From the NCBI RefSeq assembly GCF_900091315.1, contig NZ_FLSP01000046.1:1-62070 (forward strand): 62,070 bases of DNA. Direction: 5' to 3'. The stretch's first letter is position 1, and every line of letters starts with the position of its first letter. The notes under the pieces were generated by a model. The model worked only from the letters and a program-made list of their open reading frames with translations, was not told the DNA's origin and searched no databases. Below are positions 53,701 through 61,202 of this stretch, piece by piece. The translations under genes and the position numbers were made by a program. The stretch comes from Streptomyces sp. DI166. Its GTDB lineage: Bacteria; Actinomycetota; Actinomycetes; Streptomycetales; Streptomycetaceae.

Positions 53701-54511
53701 GATCCGCGCCTCGGGGCGCAGCCGGGCGAGCACATGCCTGATCACCGGCACCGCGAGGGGCACCGCGGCGAGCAGGGTGGCGACGGCGAGTACGTCCGGT
53801 GTGACCGACCGGCGGAACGCGGCGACGCGCTCGGCGGGCCGGGGCTCGGGGCCCGGCGGCGGCGCGGGTCCGGGCCGCGGGGTGGCGAACGTCAGCGGCA
53901 GCCGGGCCCCGGGTGCCCCGGGCGCCGGTGACCAGCCGTGCCCAAGAACGCAGGCCGCGCGGGGCCGGCTCCAGCACCGGAACCGGCAGGGAGGGGCCGT
54001 CCTCGTCGGGCGCGCCGAGGCCGAGGTGGCGCGGCCCGGTGCCGTGCGCGCGGTTCGGCGCGCCGGGCCCCGCGGAGCGCAGTGACATGGGCCAGGTCGG
54101 TACGCCGGTCTCCGGCCAGGCGTGGTGGGGCAGCAGATGCACCACCGCCAGCGGTCCCGCGCCCGCCCACCGGTGCAGGGTCCGGGACCGGTCGCCGGAG
54201 CGCCAGGCGGGCGCGTTGCCGTCGGTGACCACGAGCGTCAGCCGGCCGGCGGAGCCGCCGCCGGGTGGCAGCGGTCCGAGACGGCGGCGGTCCACCCGGC
54301 GGAAGACCCGTGAGCGCCGCAGCAGTTCGGTGAACTCCACGACCGTGTCCTGCCAGATGGCCATCCCGGGGTCCGGGTCCACCGCCACGAGCATGTCCCA
54401 GCCCCGGCGCGGTCCGCGCCCGCGCAGCCCGCCGAGCGCCCGCAGAATGCCGTGCGGGTCGGTGATGTCCGACCAGCGCGTGCCCGGGACACCCGCGTCG
54501 AGGCTCGTCAT
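50716..54511 (-). pseudogene. vWA-like (SAV_2336 type) / NB-ARC / TPR protein, frameshifted
   Basis: About 1264 residues if joined. The N-terminal part (54511 to about 53930) has the vWA-like signature MLVAVDPDPGMAIW and LTLVVTDGNAPAWRSG, as in SAV_2336-type proteins. The frame breaks near 53921-53930: one extra base; without it the text reads LVTGPGAPGARLPLTF. The second part (to 50716) has the NB-ARC NTPase with Walker A GMGGVGKSML near restored residue 480 and Walker B WLLVFDNAD, then at least ten TPR units of the ALGADHP type. It is co-translated with the MoxR gene (ATGA overlap). The family is annotated as the TPR protein of FxSxx-COOH systems. It could be a sensor and NTPase switch. Confidence 0.78.
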
Positions 54512-55446
54512 GACCCCTCCATGGCGGCCCAGCTCCAGAGGGTGTCCAGGGCCGCGCTCCCCTCCCCGTCCCTTTCCCGGATCGCGGCCAGGGCACCCGT
54601 GGCCACCAAGTGGAGGGCGTCCAGGAGCTGTCGGGGCGAAGCCGGTTCCCGGCCCGCCCGGTCGAGGAGCGGATCGAGCACGTCCTCGTCAACGGCGGGG
54701 AAGCGGGACCTCGCCAGCTCGGCCAGCCCCTCCCGGGTCAACGGCGGCAGCTCCAGCCGGACGCAGGCCCGCAGGAACGCGGGCGGCAGCTCGCGCTCCC
54801 CGCCGGTCGTGGCGACGACGACGGGCAGCTCCCGGCAGCGCACGAGCCCGTCGCGGAGCGCCGCCGTGCCGCCAGGCTCGCAGGTGTGCACCGTGGCACT
54901 GCCGGAGCCGAGGAGGCCGGGGACGGTGAACTCCCCGTCGTCCAGCACCGCCAGCAGTTCGTCCGGCAGGTCGAAGCCGCCCCGGTCCAGATCGTCGACG
55001 AGGACGACGCGGGGTAATCGGCGGGGGAGCAGCGCCGTGCCGAGCGGACCCAGGCGCACCGTGCCGGGCGCCGTCTCGGTGTACAGGCCCTCGACGAGCG
55101 TGCTGCCGCCCGTCACCGGCCAGCGCAGCACCGGGCCCAGACCGAGCTCCCGGGCGATCCGGTGGGCCAGCGCCGACTTGCCCACGCCCGGGTCACCGCC
55201 GACGAGCAGCGGACGGCGCAGCCGCAGCGCCGTGTTGACCCGGGCCACCTCCTCGGGGTCCGGGGTCCGGGGCGTGCCCGGGGGACCGAGGACCCGCGCG
55301 GCCGTGTCGTCCCGGGCCGGCGCCGTGGGCTCGTCCGGCGGGTGGCCGGCGTAGGAGCGCCAGGGCGGCGGTGCGGGCCAGCGGCGGTCCCGTTCGACCG
55401 GGTCGAGCGGGATGCCCGTGCCCCGGTACAGCCACCAAGTGTCCAT
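54508..55446 (-). CDS. MoxR-type AAA+ ATPase
   Basis: 312 residues from ATG 55446 (GGAGG eight bases upstream). Walker A is LLVGGDPGVGKSALAHRIA near residue 80, Walker B is RVVLVDDLDRGG near residue 148, and sensor-1-like VVVATTGG follows. The region ELPPLTREGLAELARSRF is the usual MoxR helical lid. MoxR ATPases act with vWA-domain proteins as chaperone-like assembly factors. It lies between the VMAP-like gene (32-base gap) and the vWA/NB-ARC gene (four-base overlap), the order known from vWA-MoxR-VMAP systems. Confidence 0.85.
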   Translation of the reverse strand: MDTWWLYRGTGIPLDPVERDRRWPAPPPWRSYAGHPPDEPTAPARDDTAARVLGPPGTPRTPDPEEVARVNTALRLRRPLLVGGDPGVGKSALAHRIARELGLGPVLRWPVTGGSTLVEGLYTETAPGTVRLGPLGTALLPRRLPRVVLVDDLDRGGFDLPDELLAVLDDGEFTVPGLLGSGSATVHTCEPGGTAALRDGLVRCRELPVVVATTGGERELPPAFLRACVRLELPPLTREGLAELARSRFPAVDEDVLDPLLDRAGREPASPRQLLDALHLVATGALAAIRERDGEGSAALDTLWSWAAMEGS

Positions 55447-55478
55447 GGACGTGTCCTCCCTGCGCGGTGATGTCACGG

Positions 55479-56927
55479 TCACAGCGGTTTGCGGTCGGGG
55501 TCGTCCCACAGCACCGCCAGATGCCGGCCGATGTGGTGCTCCGGCGTGCCCGCGCCGAGCGCGGCGGCCTGCCGCCGGAAGCGGGTGACGCGCGGCAGCA
55601 GATCGGCGAAGCCCCCCGCGAACAGCTCGCTGATCACCTGCCGGAACTCCGTGGTGGACTCACTGGTGCGATGCCAGACGACCACCGGATAGCCCATGCG
55701 CAGCGCGGTCTTGAACTCCTTGCGGCCGTGCGGGCGGCCCTCCTCCGGGGGTTCGCTGAGCACGGCGGCGACATGCTCCTCGTCGAGCAGTCCGGGCAGG
55801 CCCGGGTGCTGGCCGTTGGCCCCGGGAATACCCATGTAGACGGAACCGGCCGCCGGTTCCTGGCGCAGTTTCTGCCAGCGCAGCCGCCATCTGCCGTGCC
55901 AGCTCTGGTCGAGCAGCCGCTCCAGGCTGCGGATCACCACCGCCGGGTAGGTCATGCCGAGCGGCAGATGCGGGTCCTCGGCCGCGTCCAACGGCCAGGA
56001 CTCCACGGGCAGGTTGATCAGCTCCAGCGGAAGCACGAACTCCAGCCGCAGCTGCCCGGGTCTGTCCCCCTCGGCGCGCTCCACCTCGCAGATCACCTCG
56101 CTGACGCTGCGCTGGAGATCGTCGAAGGGGATCACCGCGCTGTCCCGGCGGCCCTCGAAGTCCGGCCCCCGCGCGTCGGAGTGGAACCAGTACGACACCG
56201 TGTAGTGGCCCTCGTCGAACGGCGCGGGCATGATCCGGATGGCCAGATGCTCGTCATGGGTGGCGGGCTGCCGGTCCGCGCCGCGCGTGTACCGCAGGCG
56301 GTCGAGGCTCTGCGCGATGCCCCAGCGCGCCGCTCGCCGTCGGTTGAGCGCCCGTATCTCCCGGGACGCCCCCGCGTCCGGGAGCCAGCCGGCCGCCTCG
56401 TCCAGGTACGCCATCCACGGCGGCACCCGTTCCGGCGCGGAGTTCTGCCCCACCAGGTACAGGAAGTCCGACCAGGGAGTGGTGGAGTGCTGGGGCGGGT
56501 CGGTTAATCGGCTCTCGGTCGCCAGGGACAGCAACCGCCGCCGTCGGTCGGCGGGCAGGGGCAGGGGTTCCAGGGACTGGGTCAGCAGCTCCCAGGCATC
56601 GGGGTACTCGGGCGGCAGGCTGCGCACGGCCCGCCATTCGTCGCTCAGGCGGAACATCAGCAGCGCTTCCGCCGATTCGGGGTCCAGCAGATCCACCGTG
56701 GCGGCGAGGCAGGACAGGCCGTCCGGCGCGTGCTTCATGCAGTACCTGAGCAGGGCCACCCACTGATTGCGCGGTATGGAGTGCCGGGGGAGCCGGCCGC
56801 CCCGCCCGAGCCGGTCGAGCACCAGATCCAGGAACTGCTCCTGGTCCTCGGGCCTCCGCGCACCGTCCCAGCCGACCAGGACGTCCACGGAAACGCGCCG
56901 TATCCGGTCCTCGATCTCCTCGCGCAA
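55479..56927 (-). CDS. VMAP-like adaptor (vWA-MoxR-associated protein) with effector-associated domain
   Basis: 482 residues if translated from TTG 56927, where GGAGGGGGG is five bases upstream; the frame stays open to 57011. Residues 1-85 resemble the EAD2 type (PRNQWVALLRYCMKHAPDGLSCLAATVDLL), the same kind of domain as at the caspase C-terminus. The C-terminal 250 residues fit the VMAP-C domain (VWHRTSESTTEFRQVISELF near the end). It is first gene of the minus operon VMAP, MoxR, vWA-NB-ARC-TPR. Role by family: it links the MoxR-vWA switch to an effector. Confidence 0.7.
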   Translation of the reverse strand: MREEIEDRIRRVSVDVLVGWDGARRPEDQEQFLDLVLDRLGRGGRLPRHSIPRNQWVALLRYCMKHAPDGLSCLAATVDLLDPESAEALLMFRLSDEWRAVRSLPPEYPDAWELLTQSLEPLPLPADRRRRLLSLATESRLTDPPQHSTTPWSDFLYLVGQNSAPERVPPWMAYLDEAAGWLPDAGASREIRALNRRRAARWGIAQSLDRLRYTRGADRQPATHDEHLAIRIMPAPFDEGHYTVSYWFHSDARGPDFEGRRDSAVIPFDDLQRSVSEVICEVERAEGDRPGQLRLEFVLPLELINLPVESWPLDAAEDPHLPLGMTYPAVVIRSLERLLDQSWHGRWRLRWQKLRQEPAAGSVYMGIPGANGQHPGLPGLLDEEHVAAVLSEPPEEGRPHGRKEFKTALRMGYPVVVWHRTSESTTEFRQVISELFAGGFADLLPRVTRFRRQAAALGAGTPEHHIGRHLAVLWDDPDRKPL

Positions 56928-57066
56928 GGAGGCCCCCCTCCGGCGCCCCCGTCCCGGGGCGCGCTCCCTCGCCCTGCCCGACGACCCCCGTTGGTACCGC
57001 CGGTGACACAAGATTAGGGGCCACGGTCGCCGACGGAAGGGGATCGGCGGACAGGGCGGGCGTGTG

Positions 57067-58539
57067 CTAGGGGATCTCCGCCCGGGACTCGTGTTGGACG
57101 GACTCGCTGGGCCGTTCGTGCGCCGTCAGTGTGTGCAGGCGGGCCTGGTCGAGGGGCTGGTGGAGCTCCACGTACTCGCCGTGCGGGAGGCGTTTGACGA
57201 TGCCGGTCTCGCGGCCGTGGGCGATCAGTTCGCGGTCGCGGAGCTGCAGGCCCAGGCAGATGCGGCGGGTGAGGACGAAGGCCAGGACGGGGACGACGAG
57301 GACGGCGATGCGGATGGTCCAGGTCACCGCGTTGATGGACAGGTGGAGCCGGGTCGCCACGATGTCGTTGCCGCCGCCCGCCAGCAGGATCAGGTACAGG
57401 GCGATCCAGGCCACACCGAGGCCGGTGCGCACCGGGTGGTTGCGGGGGCGGTCGAGCAGATGGTGCTCGCGTCTGTCGCCGGTGAGCCAGGACTCCACGA
57501 AGGGGTAGGCGCCGATCAGGACCAGGAGCAGAGGGAAGACGACGATCGGGATCAGGACGCCCAGGACCAGGGTGTGGCCCCCCAGCGTGATCTCCCAGCC
57601 CGGCATCACCCGCACCAGGCCCTCGGCGAAGCCCAGGTACCAGTCGGGCTGGGCGCCCGTGGAGACCTGGTCGGCGCGGAAGGGGCCGTACGCCCAGACC
57701 GGGTTGATCGTGGCGACCGCGGCGAGCAGGGTGAGGGTGCCGAAGACCAGGAAGAAGAAGCCGCCCGCCTTCGCCAGGTACACCGGCAGGAACGGGGCGC
57801 CCACCACGTTGCGTTCGCTGCGGCCCGGACCCGCGAACTGGGTGTGCTTGTGGTACACGACCAGCAGGACATGGACGACCACGAGAACCGCCATGACACC
57901 CGGGATCACCAGGATGTGCAGCGCGTAGAAGCGCGCCACGACGTCCTCGCCGGGGAACTCCCCGCCGAACAGGAACATCGAGAGGTACGTGCCCACGACC
58001 GGTACGGCCAGCAGCGCCCCGTTGACGAACCGCAGGCCCGTGCCGGAGAGCAGGTCGTCCGGCAGCGAGTAGCCGAACAGGCCCTCGAACAGGCCGAGGA
58101 GGAGCAGCAGCCAGCCGAACAGCCAGTTGATCTCCCGGGGTTTGCGGTACGACCCGGTGAAGAAGTGGCGCATCATGTGCGTCAGCATCCCGGCGACGAA
58201 CACCAGCGCCGCCCAGTGGTGCAGTTGCCGGATGAGCAGTCCGCCGCGCACGTCGAAGCTGATGTCGAGGGTGGAGGCGTACGCCTCGGTCATGCGCATC
58301 CCGTTGAGGGGGACGTAACTGCCCTGGTACGTCACCTCGTTCATCGACGGGTGGAAGAAGAAGGTGAGCCAGACGCCGGTCAGGATCAGCACCAGGAAGC
58401 TGTACAGGCAGATCTCGCCCAGCAGGAACGACCAGTGGTCCGGGAACACCTTGCGCAGGTACTTGCGGCCCAGCGCGTGGATGCCGAGGCGGCCGTCGAA
58501 CCAGTCGGCGACCCGTTCGCCCCTGGACGCCTCCGTCAT
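57067..58539 (-). CDS. Orphan cytochrome b (QcrB-like) subunit
   Basis: 490 residues with about eight hydrophobic helices. Haem-binding His pairs are in LIRQLHHWAALVFVAGMLTHMMRH and in FYALHILVIPGVMAVLVVVHVLL. The quinol-site motif is the actinobacterial PDWY form (GAQPDWYLGFAEG). It is slightly shorter than standard Streptomyces QcrB (about 545). No Rieske or cytochrome c gene is next to it, so it is not the housekeeping qcrCAB operon. The ATG overlaps the stop of the upstream sigma factor gene (ATGA). Confidence 0.88.
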   Translation of the reverse strand: MTEASRGERVADWFDGRLGIHALGRKYLRKVFPDHWSFLLGEICLYSFLVLILTGVWLTFFFHPSMNEVTYQGSYVPLNGMRMTEAYASTLDISFDVRGGLLIRQLHHWAALVFVAGMLTHMMRHFFTGSYRKPREINWLFGWLLLLLGLFEGLFGYSLPDDLLSGTGLRFVNGALLAVPVVGTYLSMFLFGGEFPGEDVVARFYALHILVIPGVMAVLVVVHVLLVVYHKHTQFAGPGRSERNVVGAPFLPVYLAKAGGFFFLVFGTLTLLAAVATINPVWAYGPFRADQVSTGAQPDWYLGFAEGLVRVMPGWEITLGGHTLVLGVLIPIVVFPLLLVLIGAYPFVESWLTGDRREHHLLDRPRNHPVRTGLGVAWIALYLILLAGGGNDIVATRLHLSINAVTWTIRIAVLVVPVLAFVLTRRICLGLQLRDRELIAHGRETGIVKRLPHGEYVELHQPLDQARLHTLTAHERPSESVQHESRAEIP

Positions 58540-59489
58540 GACCGAGGTCCTTCCTCTTCGCCCTCGCCGCGTTCGACCCGGGTCAGCTTCTCGGGGTTGC
58601 TGACGATGTAGACGCCCGAGACCCGGTCGCCCTCCGGCGTGAGGTCCACGACCATCACCGCGAACGGCTCCGCGCCCTGGAACAGCACCGCCGCCGCATC
58701 GCCGTTGACCTGCCGGAAGCGCACCTCCAGGTCCCCGATGCCGTGCCGGTTGACATAGCCGGTCAGCAGCCGGGCCACCTTGTCCCGGCCGTGCACCGGG
58801 CGCAGTCCGGCCGGCCTGCGGTTGCCGCCTCCGTCCGACCACACCGTGACGTCCGGCGCGAGGATCTCCATCAGTGCCGCGATGTCCCCGCCGAGGGCGG
58901 CCCGGACGAACCGTTCCGTGACCTCCTGCCGCACCCGCGGATGTGCCTCGTACGCCGGCCGCCGGTCGTGCACATGGGCGCGGGCCCGCCGGGCGAGCTG
59001 CCGTACGGCGGCGGGGGTGCGGTCCAGGATGTCCGCGATCTCGGTGTGCGGGTAGCCGAACACGTCGTGCAGGACGAACACCGCGCGCTCCAGCGGGGAC
59101 AGCGACTCCAGCACCACCAGCAGCGCCAGCGACACCGACTCGGCGCGCAGGGCGGTCTCGTCGGCGCCCTCTCCGGTGGAGACCAGCGGCTCCGGCAGCC
59201 AGGGGCCGATGTAGGTCTCCTGGCGGCGGGTGATCGTGGCGCGTCGGCGCAGCGCGTGATTGACGGCGACGCGGACGAGGTACGCCCGCGGGTTGGCGAC
59301 CTCCTCCGGCTGGCCGCCGCCGCCCCGGGCCGTCCAGGACAGCCAGGTCTCCTGGAGGACGTCCTCGGTGTCGGCGACGCTGCCCAGCACGTTGTAGACC
59401 ACGCCGAACAGCAGCTCGCGGTGGGCGACGAAGACACCGGTCGCCCGGTCCAACCGGTCGCCGGTCTCGGGAAGGGATGTTTCGGACAT
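58536..59489 (-). CDS. ECF41-type sigma factor with SnoaL-like C-terminus
   Basis: 317 residues from ATG 59489 (GGAGG six bases upstream). Sigma region 2 is FGVVYNVLGSVADTEDVLQETWLSW near residue 25; region 4 is LSPLERAVFVLHDVFGYPHTEIADIL near residue 135. The C-terminal 110 residues are SnoaL/NTF2-like, with the ECF41 motifs DGGG (SDGGGNRRPAG) and NPEKL near the end. The C-terminal domain in this group both activates and restrains the sigma. Partner genes are usually oxidoreductases or carboxymuconolactone decarboxylases; here the partner is QcrB. Confidence 0.88.
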   Translation of the reverse strand: MSETSLPETGDRLDRATGVFVAHRELLFGVVYNVLGSVADTEDVLQETWLSWTARGGGGQPEEVANPRAYLVRVAVNHALRRRATITRRQETYIGPWLPEPLVSTGEGADETALRAESVSLALLVVLESLSPLERAVFVLHDVFGYPHTEIADILDRTPAAVRQLARRARAHVHDRRPAYEAHPRVRQEVTERFVRAALGGDIAALMEILAPDVTVWSDGGGNRRPAGLRPVHGRDKVARLLTGYVNRHGIGDLEVRFRQVNGDAAAVLFQGAEPFAVMVVDLTPEGDRVSGVYIVSNPEKLTRVERGEGEEEGPRS

Positions 59490-59676
59490 TCGGGGCCTCC
59501 GCAGCGGTGCGCTCACCACTGGGAGCCTTCGAGTCGGTCCGTTTGTGACAGAAACAGCGGGCAATGTGACCCAGGTCTCACCGAATCGTGCACGCATTGG
59601 TTCCGCAGGTACCGTTGCACACCTGTTCTGACCTGGGTGTATTTACGGGTAAGTACCCGCGCGGTACCGTGAGGCC

Positions 59677-59922
59677 ATGCCAGCTCTCAATGTGGAGTTC
59701 AGCGACCGCGAACTTGAGGACCTCAGGCAGATCGCCAAGGAACGCGGCACATCGATGAAGGCGCTCGTACGGGAGGCCGCGGCGGCGGACATCGCCCGGC
59801 ACCGGGCGCTGCAGGAAGGCGCCGCGGCGTTCCGCCAGTTCTTCTCCTCGCACGCCGACGAATTCGCGGCCGCCTTCCCGGACGACGAACCACCTGCCAA
59901 GGGCGAGGGGCGGGCCGCCTGA
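59677..59922 (+). CDS. Ribbon-helix-helix antitoxin-like protein
   Basis: 81 residues. The N-terminal part VEFSDRELEDLRQIAKERGTSMKALVREAA fits the short strand and two helices of a ribbon-helix-helix DNA-binding protein. The tail is helical and acidic. It starts ATG 59677 and the toxin-like gene starts four bases after its stop (TGAGCGATG), the usual antitoxin-toxin order and spacing. It probably represses its own operon. Confidence 0.8.
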   Translation: MPALNVEFSDRELEDLRQIAKERGTSMKALVREAAAADIARHRALQEGAAAFRQFFSSHADEFAAAFPDDEPPAKGEGRAA

Positions 59923-59925
59923 GCG

Positions 59926-60303
59926 ATGGCACCCGTCATCCATATCGACGTGCCCTGGCTGCTCCAGCGGCACGAAGAGGTCATGCCCGACCAGCCGACG
60001 ATCAACGACTTCTCCGCGCTGGTCGCCGCGGTCGCCCGGCACCGCGTCGACCCGCCGCGGCTCGGAGTGAACTCCGACGCCGCCTGGCGGGCGGCGGCGC
60101 TGCTGCACACCCTGACCCTGCTCAAACCGCTGCCCTCCGCCAACGCCCGCTTCGCCTGTGCCACCGCCGTGGCCTACATGTTCGTCAGCGGCGTCGGCAT
60201 CGATCCGCCCTACGGCGCCCTCGTCGACCTCGCCCGCGACCTGATCGACGGCAAGACGGACATCTACGGCGCCGCGGACCGCCTGCGGTCCTGGCAGATC
60301 TGA
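59926..60303 (+). CDS. Degenerate Fic/Doc family toxin component
   Basis: 125 residues of the Doc-like helical fold. The segment LLKPLPSANARFACATAVAYM near residue 65 lines up with the Doc motif H-x-F-x-x-x-N-K-R. The catalytic His is replaced by Lys and the Lys of NKR by Ala, while Asn and Arg are kept. Streptomyces proteins of this kind are annotated as fic family toxin components. Without the His, transfer activity like that of Doc or AMPylating Fic is doubtful. Translationally close to the antitoxin. Confidence 0.75.
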   Translation: MAPVIHIDVPWLLQRHEEVMPDQPTINDFSALVAAVARHRVDPPRLGVNSDAAWRAAALLHTLTLLKPLPSANARFACATAVAYMFVSGVGIDPPYGALVDLARDLIDGKTDIYGAADRLRSWQI

Positions 60304-60312
60304 GCGGCGCCC

Positions 60313-60726
60313 GTGCGGGAGTCGGTCACCTGGTCGGCGCCCTGCCCGGACTGCGGTGCGGAGCTGGAGTGCGTCGGCGTCCAGGCGCTGGAGGCCGGGC
60401 GGCTGCGCTGGGACGCCGAATCGGCGTGCCCCGGCTGCGGGTTCGCGCTCGCGGAGTGCGGCGGGGACCTGCCGGGGGAGCGGCGCGAGCAACTGCTCGC
60501 CGCGCACGGTCCGGCCCGGCTGCGGGTGAGTGACGCGGGGTCGGCCGGGCGCGTCCGGATCATGCGGGTCCTGCGGGCCGAGGCGGGACTCGATCCGGCG
60601 GGCGCCAAGACCGCGGCGCGGCGCGTACTGGACGGCGAGTACGCGGGAACGCTGCCCGAGATGGAACTGCTGGCCGGGAAGCTGCGAGCGGCGGGAGTCG
60701 GTGCGGCTGCGGTGCGGGACGACTGA
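60313..60726 (+). CDS. Hypothetical zinc-ribbon protein
   Basis: 137 residues from GTG 60313. The N-terminal half has two CxxC pairs (APCPDCGAELEC near residue 12 and SACPGCGFALAEC near residue 38), a zinc ribbon. The C-terminal half is helical (VRIMRVLRAEAGLDPAGAKTAARRVL, EMELLAGKL), with a loose resemblance to ribosomal-protein L7/L12 C-terminal helices. Function unknown. It starts nine bases after the toxin-like gene stop, so it may belong to that operon. Confidence 0.65.
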   Translation: MRESVTWSAPCPDCGAELECVGVQALEAGRLRWDAESACPGCGFALAECGGDLPGERREQLLAAHGPARLRVSDAGSAGRVRIMRVLRAEAGLDPAGAKTAARRVLDGEYAGTLPEMELLAGKLRAAGVGAAAVRDD

Positions 60727-60796
60727 GCCCAGTTTCCCCTCCCGACTGCCGGTCCGCTGCTCCCCTCGGGACCGCCGGCCCGGTGTCTCCCCCTCG

Positions 60797-60836
60797 GGGC
60801 CGCCGACCGAGGGCGGGAGATCGGGGTCGGCGGCCC
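60797..60836 (+). terminator. Terminator-like hairpin
   Basis: GGGCCGCCGACC and its exact complement form a 12-base stem with a 16-base loop, 71 bases after the zinc-ribbon gene stop. Confidence 0.55.
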
Positions 60837-61202
60837 GTTCGCGCGGGAGAGCCGCCGTCCTGCGCGTGGCCTTCCGAGGGGCCGGTACCAGTTCATCGCG
60901 CGCGGGTCCGGGCCGGGAGCGTGCGTCGTGGGCCGGTGCGGGTGTGTGATTCACACGGGGCGCGGGGCAAAGCCGAAAGTCGGTGCCGGTGACCGGAGTT
61001 GCGGTCGTTTCTGACTTACTTTCAAAGGTGCTCATGTTGCCCGAGTGCCTTGTTGGGCGTGAGTGTTATGTGCAAGGGTTAAGAGCCCGTGCGGGGGGTA
61101 AAAGCCGGGTCGCATTCGGACCGATGGGGGATCGGCTTCGGATGGGAGAGGGTGAATTTCACTCCCCGCGCTGTTCTCCGCGCGTGGGAAGGAATCCGCT
61201 CA
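60837..61202 (+). promoter_or_regulatory. Upstream region of the second sigma-like gene
   Basis: No gene is seen in these 366 bases. The part from about 61000 to 61100 is clearly AT-richer than the surroundings and probably holds the promoter. No perfect palindrome like those upstream of the paralogue at 38604 is seen. Confidence 0.4.

Noticed and set aside
46218..57011. Complete FxSxx-COOH system with radical SAM FxsB
   Set aside because: No radical SAM CxxxCxxC protein is encoded here, and the peptide does not end in exact FxSxx, so only the HExxH, peptide and TPR parts are supported.
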